A DNA stretch of 18,177 bases from JBBRLG01 sp038231495 (GCA_038231495.1 JBBRLG010000075.1:1-18177); one strand, 5' to 3'; positions 1 through 11,596 are shown, counted from the stretch's first letter. A program made the numbers and translations. Notes: generated by a model from the sequence alone, not told the origin.

Positions 1-1
1 G

Positions 2-136
2 AGGCGATACCTGTATAACGCTCCGGAAGGCATTGATTTTACTCGACAGCTATGGAAATTCTTCGACGGGGAAGAGTTGACGTTGCCAATCGAGTTGCAA
101 CATTCCGCTAAGGCCATGAAAAGCAGCCACGCTTGA
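2..136 (+). CDS. C-terminal end of an unidentified protein (5' end outside window)
   Basis: An open frame enters from the left edge and runs for 44 codons to TGA at 134-136. The readable tail includes 'YNAPEGIDFTRQLWKFF' and ends 'AMKSSHA'. No start codon is in the window. I do not recognise the family with confidence; a LWKFF-type helix near the C-terminus is compatible with an alpha/beta-hydrolase (esterase or depolymerase) tail, but this is a guess. It does not resemble the RpoB C-terminus, which matters because rpoC lies downstream. It shares strand and direction with the next three genes but is separated from the next start by 74 bases. Confidence 0.5.
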   Translation, partial: RRYLYNAPEGIDFTRQLWKFFDGEELTLPIELQHSAKAMKSSHA

Positions 137-210
137 GCGGAACCGTGTTGAGTCACGGTCTTTTGACTGGCACCGATTGATCGAGCGGTCGAGAAACGTT
201 AGGAACACCA

Positions 211-441
211 ATGACCACGGAGAATTTTCAGAAGGTGTTGCTGGCGATGATACGTCGCCAACCGTTCAAGCCTTTCACGGTCGAACTTAATACCGGCATC
301 CGCATCGAGATCGACCACCCAGAGGCAACGGTAATGAGAGAAGGCGTGGCTATTTTTATCGGTCCGGGATTCGTGCCCGTCAACTTCGATCATGACGGCG
401 TGGCCCAGATTATAGACTCTCCCGCGCATGCCGCAAACTGA
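211..441 (+). CDS. Small hypothetical protein (76 aa)
   Basis: ATG at 211 is preceded by AGGA (201-204) at good ribosome-binding distance. The protein starts MTTENFQKVLLAMIRRQPFK and contains a 'RRQPFKPFTVELNTGIRIEI' pattern followed by beta-strand-like stretches ('AIFIGPGFVPVNF'). Many planctomycete genomes carry small orphans with an 'xRxPFxPFxxxLxxGxxxxI' opening and no assigned function; that resemblance is from memory. There is no signal peptide or membrane segment, so it is probably cytoplasmic. It stands alone, 104 bases before the next gene. Codon use looks less GC-biased than in rpoC, fitting an accessory gene. Confidence 0.6.
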   Translation: MTTENFQKVLLAMIRRQPFKPFTVELNTGIRIEIDHPEATVMREGVAIFIGPGFVPVNFDHDGVAQIIDSPAHAAN

Positions 442-545
442 CCGGCGCGCCCAAGAAGCGGCGGGCGAAGCGGTAGCGTTTGGGACAGACAAGCATAACG
501 TGAGGTGGTCCAGGGGCTAACGAGTTCGGCGGCCGGGAGAAAGCA

Positions 546-950
546 ATGACGCGCCCGCAGTTTCGAGAAGCGGCCCGGCGAGTGAGCCTTTACGGAAACT
601 TGTTGTTTTGCGTGATCTACTGCGTGCTGTTTTCCCTGACATCTCTATTGGTTAGGTGGATTTGCAGCCGGTCTCAAGTTGAAACTGTGGCCGGTTTTAT
701 TGGGGTATTGGTCGGCACCACTGTCGGTGCCGTGCTACTGCTGACGATCCCGTTGCTGCCGGTCTTGTGGCTGGATCGGCGGATCGGCATGAGGTGCCCG
801 AGTTGCCGGCGATCCGTGACGATGCGCTGTCGGCCCAGCCAGGTGTTGAAGACGGGCAGGTGTTGCAAATGTCAGCAATCCCTCTTCGACCCGACTGAGT
901 ATGGCAACGCCGCCGAACAAGGCGCTGCAGCAGACCGGCCACGCGGATGA
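546..950 (+). CDS. Small membrane protein with a C-terminal zinc ribbon (134 aa)
   Basis: ATG at 546 follows GGGAGA with a short spacer. Two hydrophobic segments at about residues 17-40 and 48-75 suggest two transmembrane helices. A cytoplasmic-looking tail follows with a Cys-rich pair, CPSC then CCKC about 22 residues later, typical of a treble-clef or zinc-ribbon knuckle. The last residues (GNAAEQGAAADRPRG) are encoded by the left half of the attC-like repeat at 912-1011, so the C-terminus is probably repeat-derived and may not be native. No family recognised; a metal-binding membrane protein is an inference from the motifs only. Confidence 0.6.
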   Translation: MTRPQFREAARRVSLYGNLLFCVIYCVLFSLTSLLVRWICSRSQVETVAGFIGVLVGTTVGAVLLLTIPLLPVLWLDRRIGMRCPSCRRSVTMRCRPSQVLKTGRCCKCQQSLFDPTEYGNAAEQGAAADRPRG

Positions 951-1011
951 CGCTTCATCCAGTCACACGCTCAAAGCCACATGAGCTGTCTGCTGATCGT
1001 GGCCGTTCGGC
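912..1011. repeat. attC-like imperfect palindrome (integron-cassette-type recombination site candidate)
   Basis: The ends GCCGAAC (912-918) and GTTCGGC (1005-1011) are perfect reverse complements. Inside them lie CAGCAGAC (928-935) and GTCTGCTG (988-995), also perfect reverse complements. Each inner box is exactly 9 bases from its outer box, and the two 9-base spacers do not pair with each other. Two paired boxes on each side of an unpaired spacer is the layout of integron attC sites. The left half, AACAAGGCGCTGCAGCAGAC, also looks like an attC left arm. The core sites deviate from RYYYAAC/GTTRRRY by one base each. No integrase gene is in view. It could instead be a family-specific repeat. 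Confidence 0.45.
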
Positions 1012-1077
1012 GGTGCCTGGGCTTGGGAAAGACATCCGGTGGAAAGCCGGGGGGCGTGCCGAAAAGGAGGGATTGCC

Positions 1078-1659
1078 GTGACGACGACAACGCTTCCGTC
1101 ATTGCTTGCCGGGCCGGCCGGCCCCCGGCTGTTGCGCTGGACGTGCGCCGAGTTCCACCGCTTCGGCGATCTGGGCATGTTCGAGGGCCGACGGGCGATG
1201 CTGATCGACGGCGTCATCCTGGAGGAGGGGCCGATGAACCCGCCGCATGCGATAACGCTCGGTCTGGTCGAAGAGGCGATCCAAACCGCCTTTGGGGCCG
1301 GGTGGTGGCTGCGACATCAGTCCCCGTTAATCCTCGGTCAGGACATCGACCCGGAACCCGACCTGGCCGTGGTGCCGGGCCGACCGCGCGACTACGCAGG
1401 GCACCCGACGACGGCGGATCTGGTGGTCGAGGTGGCGGACTCCTCCCTCGACTTCGACACGAACGAGAAGCGGCTGCTGTACGCCAGGGCCGGCATCCGC
1501 GAATACTGGGTGGTGGATGTCAGCGGGCGGCGACTGCTCGTCTACCGCGACCCCCGCGCCGGCGACTATGCCACCCAACAGGCGGTCGGCCCGGCGGACG
1601 CGGTCTCACCTCTGGCGGCACCGGCGGTAGCGGTGCGCGTGGCGGACCTGCTCCTGTGA
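1078..1659 (+). CDS. Uma2 family (DUF820) PD-(D/E)XK nuclease-fold protein
   Basis: I place the start at GTG 1078, because AAGGAGG at 1064-1070 sits seven bases upstream; the ATG at 1039 in the same frame has no such site. The product is 193 aa. It shows the Uma2 layout: an early 'LIDGVILEEGPM' strand-turn, 'EPDLAVV' (Asp 95), 'LVVEVADSS' (Glu 118) and 'NEKRLLYARAGIREYWVVD' with Lys 131. These D, E and K residues form the nuclease-fold active site. Uma2 proteins are common in planctomycetes and cyanobacteria in many copies; their biological role is unsettled, so endonuclease activity is by family only. It lies just downstream of the attC-like site and 62 bases before a toxin-antitoxin pair. 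Confidence 0.85.
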   Translation: MTTTTLPSLLAGPAGPRLLRWTCAEFHRFGDLGMFEGRRAMLIDGVILEEGPMNPPHAITLGLVEEAIQTAFGAGWWLRHQSPLILGQDIDPEPDLAVVPGRPRDYAGHPTTADLVVEVADSSLDFDTNEKRLLYARAGIREYWVVDVSGRRLLVYRDPRAGDYATQQAVGPADAVSPLAAPAVAVRVADLLL

Positions 1660-1721
1660 CGCTGCCGGAAGAAGTTTAAGCAGGTCTTGTTCGTTCAGCG
1701 TAATGAGCAAGGGAGACAGCC

Positions 1722-1973
1722 ATGATCGAACTGAGCGACCGACAAATGCAAGCGTTGGAAAACTCGGTAACCACGCCACTTCGGCTCGTAAATCCGCGGA
1801 CCAAGGAAGCTTTCGTCTTGCTCCGCGTTGACGAATACGAGCGCCTGAAAGAGGAGGAGTACGACGCCAGCCCTTGGACGAGCGAGGAACGCCACGCCCT
1901 TGCATGGGAGGCAGGTAAGCACGCGGGCTGGGAGGACATGGACCAATACGATGAAATCCCGGAGGATCAATGA
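1722..1973 (+). CDS. Antitoxin-like protein paired with a MazF/PemK-type toxin (83 aa)
   Basis: ATG at 1722 is preceded by AAGGGAG with six bases to the start. The N-terminus contains 'PLRLVNPRTKEAFVLLRVDEYERLK', reminiscent of small antitoxins in planctomycetes that begin with a short beta-rich region before a long acidic helix. The C-terminal half is acidic and Trp-rich (EEEYDASPWTSEE... WEDMDQYDEIPED), as expected of a segment that wraps around a toxin. The stop overlaps the toxin start by four bases (ATGA at 1970-1973), so translation is probably coupled. The antitoxin role comes mainly from this pairing. It would normally neutralise the toxin and may repress its own promoter, but no clear operator was seen. 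Confidence 0.65.
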   Translation: MIELSDRQMQALENSVTTPLRLVNPRTKEAFVLLRVDEYERLKEEEYDASPWTSEERHALAWEAGKHAGWEDMDQYDEIPEDQ

Positions 1974-2320
1974 ACCGGGGCGACGTGATTCTCGTTCGTT
2001 TCCCGCATCCGTCCGGTCTGCGCGGTAAGAAGCGTCCGGCCGTAGTCGTCCAGTCGGATGCTTATGCGGGAACCGTCAGCACACTGATCGTCGCTGAGAT
2101 CACGACGAACTTGACGCTGGCCAGCGACCCCGCCTGTCTGTTGGTGGACGTGAACACGGCCGAAGGAAAGGCCACGAGACTGCTCCAAGATTCCGTAGTG
2201 TCCTGCCTGTTGTTGGCGACCGTGGATGCGAACCGGGTCGCAAATGTCCTGGGATCGCTCTCAGCAGCCATGAAACAAAAACTCAACGATTGCCTGAAAG
2301 TCGCCTTGGGGCTGCCGTGA
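1970..2320 (+). CDS. MazF/PemK-type toxin (growth-inhibitor family)
   Basis: 116 aa, starting MNRGDVILVRFPHPSG. The pattern 'RGDVxLVxFP... GxKKRPAVVVQSD' is the hallmark opening of the MazF/PemK fold: beta strands with the conserved Arg-Gly-Asp and the RPAVVVQ strand. A later segment 'VDVNTAEGKATRLLQDSVVSC' corresponds to the 'L..dS.v....' region with the conserved Ser. Family members are ribosome-independent mRNA interferases. Length is usual for the family (about 110 aa) and nothing is truncated, so it looks functional. It forms a four-base-overlap operon with the upstream antitoxin. Only 149 bases separate it from rpoC. Confidence 0.8.
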   Translation: MNRGDVILVRFPHPSGLRGKKRPAVVVQSDAYAGTVSTLIVAEITTNLTLASDPACLLVDVNTAEGKATRLLQDSVVSCLLLATVDANRVANVLGSLSAAMKQKLNDCLKVALGLP

Positions 2321-2326
2321 AGACCG

Positions 2327-2352
2327 CCGAACGAGGGACTGCACCTGACCGG
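2327..2352 (+). repeat. Second, degenerate copy of the left half of the attC-like repeat
   Basis: CCGAACGAGGGACTGCACCTGACCGG-type sequence occupies these 26 bases. Aligned without gaps to 913-938 it matches at 21 of 26 positions, including the outer CCGAAC and the terminal GACCGG. I could not find a matching right half downstream before rpoC. It lies seven bases after the toxin stop codon, as the first copy lies at the end of the preceding gene. This placement, repeat at the 3' end of a small accessory gene, is what a decayed cassette boundary would look like. Confidence 0.5.
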
Positions 2353-2469
2353 TGCGGGGAAGTCCAAGAGCAGCAAAGAAACAGCAAAACGATGCTGACG
2401 GTGAACCAACGTTGCTAAGCCGCGTGGATCTGCACCCCTATACACGGCTACATTTGTGGGAGGACGGCA

Positions 2470-6828
<4,359 letters not shown>

Positions 6829-6858
6829 TTGGCTTGGGCTGTTAGGATCAAATGTTAG

Positions 6859-6895
6859 ACGCACCCCTGCCGGCAATGGCGGGGGTGCGTTTTTT
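6859..6895 (+). terminator. Rho-independent terminator of rpoC
   Basis: Arms ACGCACCCCTGCC (6859-6871) and GGCGGGGGTGCGT (6878-6890) form a 13-bp stem with a single G-T wobble, closed by a six-base loop (GGCAAT). Six T residues follow directly (6890-6895, the first shared with the stem). It begins 31 bases after the rpoC stop. It also argues against the upstream extension of the next reading frame, which would run through this hairpin. Confidence 0.93.
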
Positions 6896-6965
6896 CATGG
6901 CGAACGCCTTTTTGGAGTGCGGCGCCGGCCCTTGGTTGACGACCTACCCGCGAGCGAGACCGTGT

Positions 6966-8780
6966 ATGACCCTCCTGTTGAGCGTGCAAGGACTGAGCAA
7001 AGGCTTCGGACCCCGACCGCTGTTTACCGACCTGTCGCTCGAACTCCGCGCCGGGCAGCGCGTCGGCCTCATCGGACCCAACGGCTCCGGGAAATCGACC
7101 CTCCTGCGCCTGCTCGCCGGCCTCGATGAACCCGACAGCGGCTCACGCTCCCTGCGCCGTTCCGCACGCCTGGCCTACCTGTCCCAGGACGACGCCTTTA
7201 CACCCGGCATGACCGTGCGCGACGTGCTGTTCGCGGCCCTGACCGACGAGTCGATTGAGGACCACGAGCGCGACACGCGCACTGCGGTCACGCTCACGCA
7301 GGTGGGCTTCGTCGATCCCGAGCAGGCCGCGGACACGCTGTCCGGCGGTTGGCGCAAGCGGCTCGCCCTGGCACGCGAACTCGTCCGCCGGCCCGACTTT
7401 CTGCTCCTCGACGAGCCGACCAACCACCTCGATTTGCCGGGCATCCTCTGGCTCGAACGACTCCTGCGTGACGCACCGTTCGGCTACCTCGTCGCCACCC
7501 ATGACCGGGCCTTCTTGCGAGCCGTCGCCGACGAAGTTGTCGAGATTAACCGCGTCTACCCCGGCGGCTCGTTTCGCGCGCCCGGCACCTACGAGCAGTT
7601 CGTCGAACGGCGTGAGGAGTTTATGGAAGCCCAGGCCCGCCGCGAGGAATCGGTCGCCAACCAGGTTCGCCGGGAGACGGAATGGCTCGGCCGCAAAGCC
7701 GCCGCCCGGACGCGCAAGGCCGGCTTCCGCATCGACGCGGCCGGGCAGCGGCGCGAAGAATTGCAAGAACTGAAATACCGCAACGCCAACGCCGGCGCGG
7801 CCAACATCGATTTCGTCGCCACCGGTCGGCAGACGCGCAAGCTCCTGACCGTCACGGGCATCGGCAAAGCGCTCGGCGGCCGGCCGCTGTTTTCTAACCT
7901 CGACCTGATGATAACGCCCGGCGTGAAGCTCGGTTTGCTCGGCCCCAACGGCAGCGGCAAGAGTACGCTGTTGCGCGTGCTGGCCGGCGAAGTCGATCTC
8001 GACACCGGGACGATTGCACGGGCCGAGGGGCTGCGGGCGGTGATGTTCGAGCAAGGGCGGGCGCTGCTCGACCCGACGGCGACGCTGCGCAAGGCCCTCT
8101 GCCCCAACGGCGACACGGTCATTTATCGGGACCGGCCGCTGCACGTTGCGGCCTGGGCGAAACAGTTTTTGTTCCAGTCCGAACACCTGGACACGCCGGT
8201 CGGCAGCCTGTCCGGCGGCGAGCAGGCCCGCGTCCGCATCGCCCAACTCATGCTGCGGCCGGCCGACCTGCTGCTGCTCGACGAGCCGACCAACGACCTG
8301 GACATCCCGGCCCTGGAAGTGCTCGAAGACAGTCTGGCCGATTTCCCCGGCGCGCTGGTGCTGGTCAGCCACGACCGCGACCTGCTGGACCGTTTGTGTA
8401 CCGAGGTGGTCGGCCTGGACGGCCAGGGCGGCGCGGCCCTCTACGGCAGCGTCGGGCAATGGCTGACGGCCTACGAACGAGGCACCGCAGAAGCCGCGAA
8501 ACCCGCGAAGGCTGCCGCCGTGCCGGGCACCCGCCCCACGCCGGCGGCGGCGAAGCCGCGCAAGCTCAGTTACCGCGAGCAGCAGGAATTCGAGCAGATG
8601 GAGGCCGCAATCCTCACCGCGGAGGAGGCGGTCGTCGCCCGCCAGGCGGAAGTTGAAAAAGCGTCGAGCAGTGGCCACGTCGCGCTGGCCGACGCCTGTC
8701 ATGCGCTGGAAGACGCCCAACACACCGTCGAGCGCCTCTACGCCCGCTGGCAGGAGTTGGAGGAAAAACGCGGCGGATGA
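6966..8780 (+). CDS. uup: ABC-F family ATPase, Uup-like
   Basis: 604 aa from ATG 6966. The frame is open further upstream, but that region is the rpoC terminator; ATG 6898 is a second choice. The ribosome-binding site is weak (GCGAGCGAGA). Two ABC domains: Walker A at 37-44 and 326-333 (GPNGSGKS in both), signatures LSGGWRKR (125-132) and LSGGEQ (from 415), Walker B LLLDEPTNHLD (146-156) and LLLDEPTNDLD (436-446). There are no membrane segments. Between the domains lies a charged linker. The C-terminal region (from about 520), after an Ala/Pro-rich hinge, begins 'KLSYREQQEFEQME' and looks like the Uup coiled-coil domain. ABC-F proteins act on the ribosome or, for Uup, also in genome stability. 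First-domain signature has W in place of the usual E or Q. Confidence 0.9.
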   Translation: MTLLLSVQGLSKGFGPRPLFTDLSLELRAGQRVGLIGPNGSGKSTLLRLLAGLDEPDSGSRSLRRSARLAYLSQDDAFTPGMTVRDVLFAALTDESIEDHERDTRTAVTLTQVGFVDPEQAADTLSGGWRKRLALARELVRRPDFLLLDEPTNHLDLPGILWLERLLRDAPFGYLVATHDRAFLRAVADEVVEINRVYPGGSFRAPGTYEQFVERREEFMEAQARREESVANQVRRETEWLGRKAAARTRKAGFRIDAAGQRREELQELKYRNANAGAANIDFVATGRQTRKLLTVTGIGKALGGRPLFSNLDLMITPGVKLGLLGPNGSGKSTLLRVLAGEVDLDTGTIARAEGLRAVMFEQGRALLDPTATLRKALCPNGDTVIYRDRPLHVAAWAKQFLFQSEHLDTPVGSLSGGEQARVRIAQLMLRPADLLLLDEPTNDLDIPALEVLEDSLADFPGALVLVSHDRDLLDRLCTEVVGLDGQGGAALYGSVGQWLTAYERGTAEAAKPAKAAAVPGTRPTPAAAKPRKLSYREQQEFEQMEAAILTAEEAVVARQAEVEKASSSGHVALADACHALEDAQHTVERLYARWQELEEKRGG

Positions 8781-8853
8781 CCGCTGGACCGCCTTCCTTG
8801 GTTATGATGAAATTTCTGCAAACTGAGGAAGCGGCCAAAGAGGAGGAGCGGCA

Positions 8854-9084
8854 ATGGTGATTACTCTCGAAGCCGATCTTGAGTCCGCCTTGAACGACCT
8901 AGCCTCAAAGCAGGGCGTTGCCCCCGAGATTCTGGTCCTCAACGCGCTGCGCGAGCGTTTTCTCGCCCCCACCCTGCGTGTCCAACCACGGGACGAGTGG
9001 GAGCGGCGCTTGCTCGGGGCCGCGACGGACTGCGGCGTGGCGCTGTCCCATGAGGCTGTCAGCAGCGAAGGGCTGTACGAATAA
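8854..9084 (+). CDS. VapB-like antitoxin (76 aa)
   Basis: ATG 8854 is preceded by AGGAGG (8841-8846), seven bases away. The N-terminus (MVITLEADLESALNDLASKQ) followed by 'GVAPEILVLNALRERF' has the strand-helix-helix pattern of ribbon-helix-helix DNA-binding antitoxins; the C-terminal half (from about 40) would be the toxin-binding arm. The stop and the start of the PIN toxin share one base (TAATG at 9082-9086), so the two are surely co-translated. TATGAT (8803-8808) could be a -10 box, without a clear -35. The role as antitoxin follows chiefly from its partner. Confidence 0.72.
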   Translation: MVITLEADLESALNDLASKQGVAPEILVLNALRERFLAPTLRVQPRDEWERRLLGAATDCGVALSHEAVSSEGLYE

Positions 9085-9533
9085 TGGCGCATTTGGTCGA
9101 TACCAGCGTCCTGGCTCGGCTGGCAAACACGGCGGACCCTTTCTATCCCGTTGCTGCCCACGCGATACTGGAACTGCACCGGCGCGGTGAGGTGCTGTAT
9201 GTCACTGCACAGAACCTCGTCGAGTTCCGCAACATGGCCACGCGGCCCAAGGCGGTTAACGGCCTGGGGTTGTCAGCCGTTGACGCGGCGGCGAAGGCAG
9301 CGGTATTCGAGGCGACGTTCCTGCTCTTGCCGGAGACGCCGGACATCTACCCGTCGTGGAAGCGGCTCGTCGATGCGCTTGGAGTCCTCGGCAAGCAGGT
9401 TCACGACGCCCGCCTTGTTGCCGTCTGCCATGTGAATTCAGTGACCCACCTGCTTACGTTCAACATTTCACATTTCAATCGGCTGGCGCGATTTGGGCCG
9501 GGTGTTGTGGTGGTCGATCCCGCGACCGTGTGA
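9084..9533 (+). CDS. PIN-domain toxin, VapC-like
   Basis: 149 aa, usual PIN size. The opening MAHLVDTSVLARL gives the first acidic residue, Asp 6. Glu 47 lies in 'TAQNLVEFRNM' and Asp 108 in 'KQVHDARLVAV', in the spacing expected for PIN ribonucleases. The fourth site reads 'LLTFNISHFNRL' with Asn 127, a common variant. VapC toxins cut structured RNAs, often tRNA or the sarcin-ricin loop of rRNA; the target of this one cannot be read from sequence. It overlaps the antitoxin by one base and is the last gene of the module. It ends 61 bases before the truncated pyrophosphatase remnant. Confidence 0.85.
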   Translation: MAHLVDTSVLARLANTADPFYPVAAHAILELHRRGEVLYVTAQNLVEFRNMATRPKAVNGLGLSAVDAAAKAAVFEATFLLLPETPDIYPSWKRLVDALGVLGKQVHDARLVAVCHVNSVTHLLTFNISHFNRLARFGPGVVVVDPATV

Positions 9534-9593
9534 GGCAAAAAAAATGGTGTGGTCGTGTACAATGCGCGCAGGCTTCAGGGATTTAATGACCGC

Positions 9594-9689
9594 ATGAGTA
9601 CGTACCCCTGGCACGACGTGCCGCTTCCCGACGACTTGGCGGCGTGGTTCCCGGTCTTCGTCGAAATCCCGAAAGGGTCGAAGGTCAAG
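9594..9689 (+). pseudogene. ppa: N-terminal remnant of inorganic pyrophosphatase (ppa)
   Basis: From ATG 9594 the frame reads MSTYPWHDVPLPDD, then 'WFPVFVEIPKGSKVK', and then stops resembling anything. This matches the start of bacterial family I soluble pyrophosphatases, which read 'PWHDV... F...IEIPKGSKxKYELDK'; the next expected residues (YELDK and the DxxxxDxxxxD metal site) are missing. After 'GSKVK' the frame continues into unrelated sequence overlapping the next gene's signal peptide. TACAAT (9558-9563) may be the old -10 box. The matching C-terminal piece is at 11648-11722 on the same strand. Together they cover about 57 of the roughly 180 residues expected. Confidence 0.75.
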
Positions 9690-9735
9690 GACGAACCCGA
9701 ATCCGCTTCATCCGCGGTTGACCGAGGTTTTCACT

Positions 9736-11406
9736 ATGAAACGCCACTTGCTGCAAACGCTCCGTTTGGTCCTGTTCTTGGCGCTTGCCAGCGTAGGCCC
9801 GTTGCACGCCGAATCCGGCTTCTTCTTGAAGGAAATGCCCGACCGCGACGTAATTATTGAGGAAAATCCGGCGACCCCCGACGAGGCCAAACGGATCAAG
9901 AATTTGATCCAGGAACTGGCCGCCACGGATGCGCCTGACATCGGCTACAGCGCCTCGGCGAGCGGCGACGGGTTCGGGCCGTTGCCGGACCTGACTTACC
10001 GGGGCAGTGAAAACATCACGGCCCACCACCTCAAGCATTCCGCCACTCTGGAACGTCTCGTGGCTTTCGGACCGAAGGCGTTGCCCTTCCTCCTCGATGC
10101 ACTCGCAGACAAGTCGCCGACCCAATTGACCTTGCACTCGATCGATTATCACAAGGCCTCCGCGGAGCCTGGCAGACCGGCAATCGGCCTCCTGTTGACG
10201 ACCCTCAACTGGCAAACGCCCGACTGCCCAGTCGTTCCGGCCCGTGAAATCCTCTACAACCCGTTGAATGGTCCCGAAGCTCGAGCGCTGAAAACGGCGG
10301 ACGTGATTCGGATGACCAGTGTGGGTGGCTTGCTGGGAGATTGCAAAGCGAAACTGCCGACCGCGCACATCAAGGATCAAAGCGAGTACCTTTTGACCGT
10401 GGGCGACCTCTGTCTGGTTGCCGTCGGACAAATCACCAACCGACCTTACCCGGCTGCCCGGTATCAAGGCACGGGTCATACGTTTATCAACAGCCCTGCA
10501 CACGACCCGGAAATCGCGAAGGCCGTTCGTTCCGTGTGGGCCAAGAAGACCTACCGCCGCCAGTTGTTCGACTCGCTGCTGATCGACTTTCACACGCGCG
10601 GCCGCGACGACCGCGGCGGCAGCGACCGGTTACAAATCGGGGCAGCAACGCGCCTGCTGTATTACTTCCCCGACCAAGCCGGCGCGGTCGTTGCCCAACG
10701 GCTGCACGAACTTCACGTCGGCACTGACATCGATTTGCAAAGCAGTGAGGATGAAGAGGCAAACGGCATTCGCGCCGCCGAACTGCTAGAGGCAGTCGCC
10801 TTCAGCGAAAACACCGAGGTGCGCCGCGAACTACTCGACGTTTTCCGCCGGACGGCGGACCAGGAGATCGCCCTCGCCACCTTCCCTGGTATTGACAGGG
10901 ACCGTCGCGCGGAAGTCCTGGCCAAGTTGCAATTGTTCTTGAGAGCACTTCCCCAAGAGGAAAAAAGCCTTTATGGCGACGGCTACAAGCTGCTAGAAGC
11001 CGCGCGCAAGCATTTGCGGAACGACCAAGCAGACCTGTTCCAGAGATACCTGAAAAATGCAGGCGCCCAGCGACGCACGACGGTGTGCCGTGTCTTGGTC
11101 CTGGACGAAGATTGGGCCAAGGAGCTTGCTGTGGACTTGCTGACGCCTTGGTTGGAAGACAAGAGCGACGCGTTCATGGCCCCCCACGATATCAACGTCG
11201 GGTTCTTGGGCAAGCACCGCATCTGCGACGAGGCGGCGTTGGCCTTGGTCTTTTACCTGGAAGACATCCCGTTTGACCCAAAAGGACAGCTGGATGACCG
11301 GGACAAGCAGATAGAAAACATCCGCAAGGAATTGTCGAAGGCTTCGAGAAGGTCCGACGCCGACCCGACGCACCAGGCGAGCAAACCTGAAAAGCGCAAA
11401 GGGTAA
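9736..11406 (+). CDS. Secreted protein of unknown function (556 aa)
   Basis: I take ATG 9736, with GAGG (9724-9727) upstream, over the TTG six codons earlier. It gives a clean signal peptide: MKRHLLQTLRLVLFLALASV, then GPLHA with a cut before Glu 26. The mature part is mostly soluble and helical. The segment 'AFGPKALPFLLDALADKSP' (about 110-128) resembles a HEAT-like helix pair, and similar Leu/Ala-rich helices recur around 335-420 ('AAELLEAVAFSENTEVRRELLDVF'). The C-terminus is Lys/Arg-rich (SKPEKRKG). No catalytic motif was recognised and no conserved domain can be named. The gene is intact and sits between the two halves of a broken pyrophosphatase gene, so it probably arrived with, or after, that disruption. 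Confidence 0.75.
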   Translation: MKRHLLQTLRLVLFLALASVGPLHAESGFFLKEMPDRDVIIEENPATPDEAKRIKNLIQELAATDAPDIGYSASASGDGFGPLPDLTYRGSENITAHHLKHSATLERLVAFGPKALPFLLDALADKSPTQLTLHSIDYHKASAEPGRPAIGLLLTTLNWQTPDCPVVPAREILYNPLNGPEARALKTADVIRMTSVGGLLGDCKAKLPTAHIKDQSEYLLTVGDLCLVAVGQITNRPYPAARYQGTGHTFINSPAHDPEIAKAVRSVWAKKTYRRQLFDSLLIDFHTRGRDDRGGSDRLQIGAATRLLYYFPDQAGAVVAQRLHELHVGTDIDLQSSEDEEANGIRAAELLEAVAFSENTEVRRELLDVFRRTADQEIALATFPGIDRDRRAEVLAKLQLFLRALPQEEKSLYGDGYKLLEAARKHLRNDQADLFQRYLKNAGAQRRTTVCRVLVLDEDWAKELAVDLLTPWLEDKSDAFMAPHDINVGFLGKHRICDEAALALVFYLEDIPFDPKGQLDDRDKQIENIRKELSKASRRSDADPTHQASKPEKRKG

Positions 11407-11411
11407 GCGGC

Positions 11412-11444
11412 GCACGAATTGCTTTTGTCAATCGTGCTGTTTCG
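11412..11444 (+). terminator. Possible weak terminator after the secreted-protein gene
   Basis: GCACGAATTG (11412-11421) can pair with CAATCGTGC (11429-11437), with one bulged A and a seven-base loop (CTTTTGT). The T-run after it is poor (TGTTTC). It starts five bases after the stop codon at 11406, which is the main reason to list it. Confidence 0.35.
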
Positions 11445-11512
11445 GGAACACGGCGCTGACGCGACCGGACCCCTCGTGCGTCCCCTGGGACCGTGCGGCC
11501 TCGGACACCCTA

Positions 11513-11551
11513 CCCACCCTTGCCAAGTGCAACAATCTTGGCAAGGGTGGG
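11513..11551. repeat. Perfect 15-bp palindrome, REP-like
   Basis: CCCACCCTTGCCAAG (11513-11527) and CTTGGCAAGGGTGGG (11537-11551) are exact reverse complements around a nine-base loop. ATTTT follows, so it might also terminate transcription, but the same core recurs at 11597-11624 and as a half site at 11636-11648. That favours a dispersed repeat over a single-use terminator. Confidence 0.8.
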
Positions 11552-11596
11552 ATTTTGGCACGCAGCGACCGTCAGGAGCAGGCAGCGGCGCTGATA

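Noticed and set aside
198..204. GTTAGGA just upstream of the 76-aa gene as an attC core site
   Set aside because: It resembles GTTRRRY at six of seven positions, but no complementary left arm was found in 137-197.
480..545. Second possible attC site around GCATAACG and GGGGCTAACG before the zinc-ribbon gene
   Set aside because: Core-like AAC motifs are present, but I could not pair inner and outer boxes, so the evidence is too thin.
6852..6965. Upstream extension of the ABC-F reading frame
   Set aside because: It runs through the rpoC terminator hairpin and adds residues not expected before the first ABC domain.
7143..8723. 526-codon minus-strand frame opposite the ABC-F gene
   Set aside because: A shadow of a well-supported gene; the translation has no recognisable domain.
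9549..9860. 103-codon plus-strand frame as a complete gene
   Set aside because: Only residues from ATG 9594 to about codon 32 look like a protein (pyrophosphatase start); the rest is out-of-frame reading of the next gene's signal peptide region.
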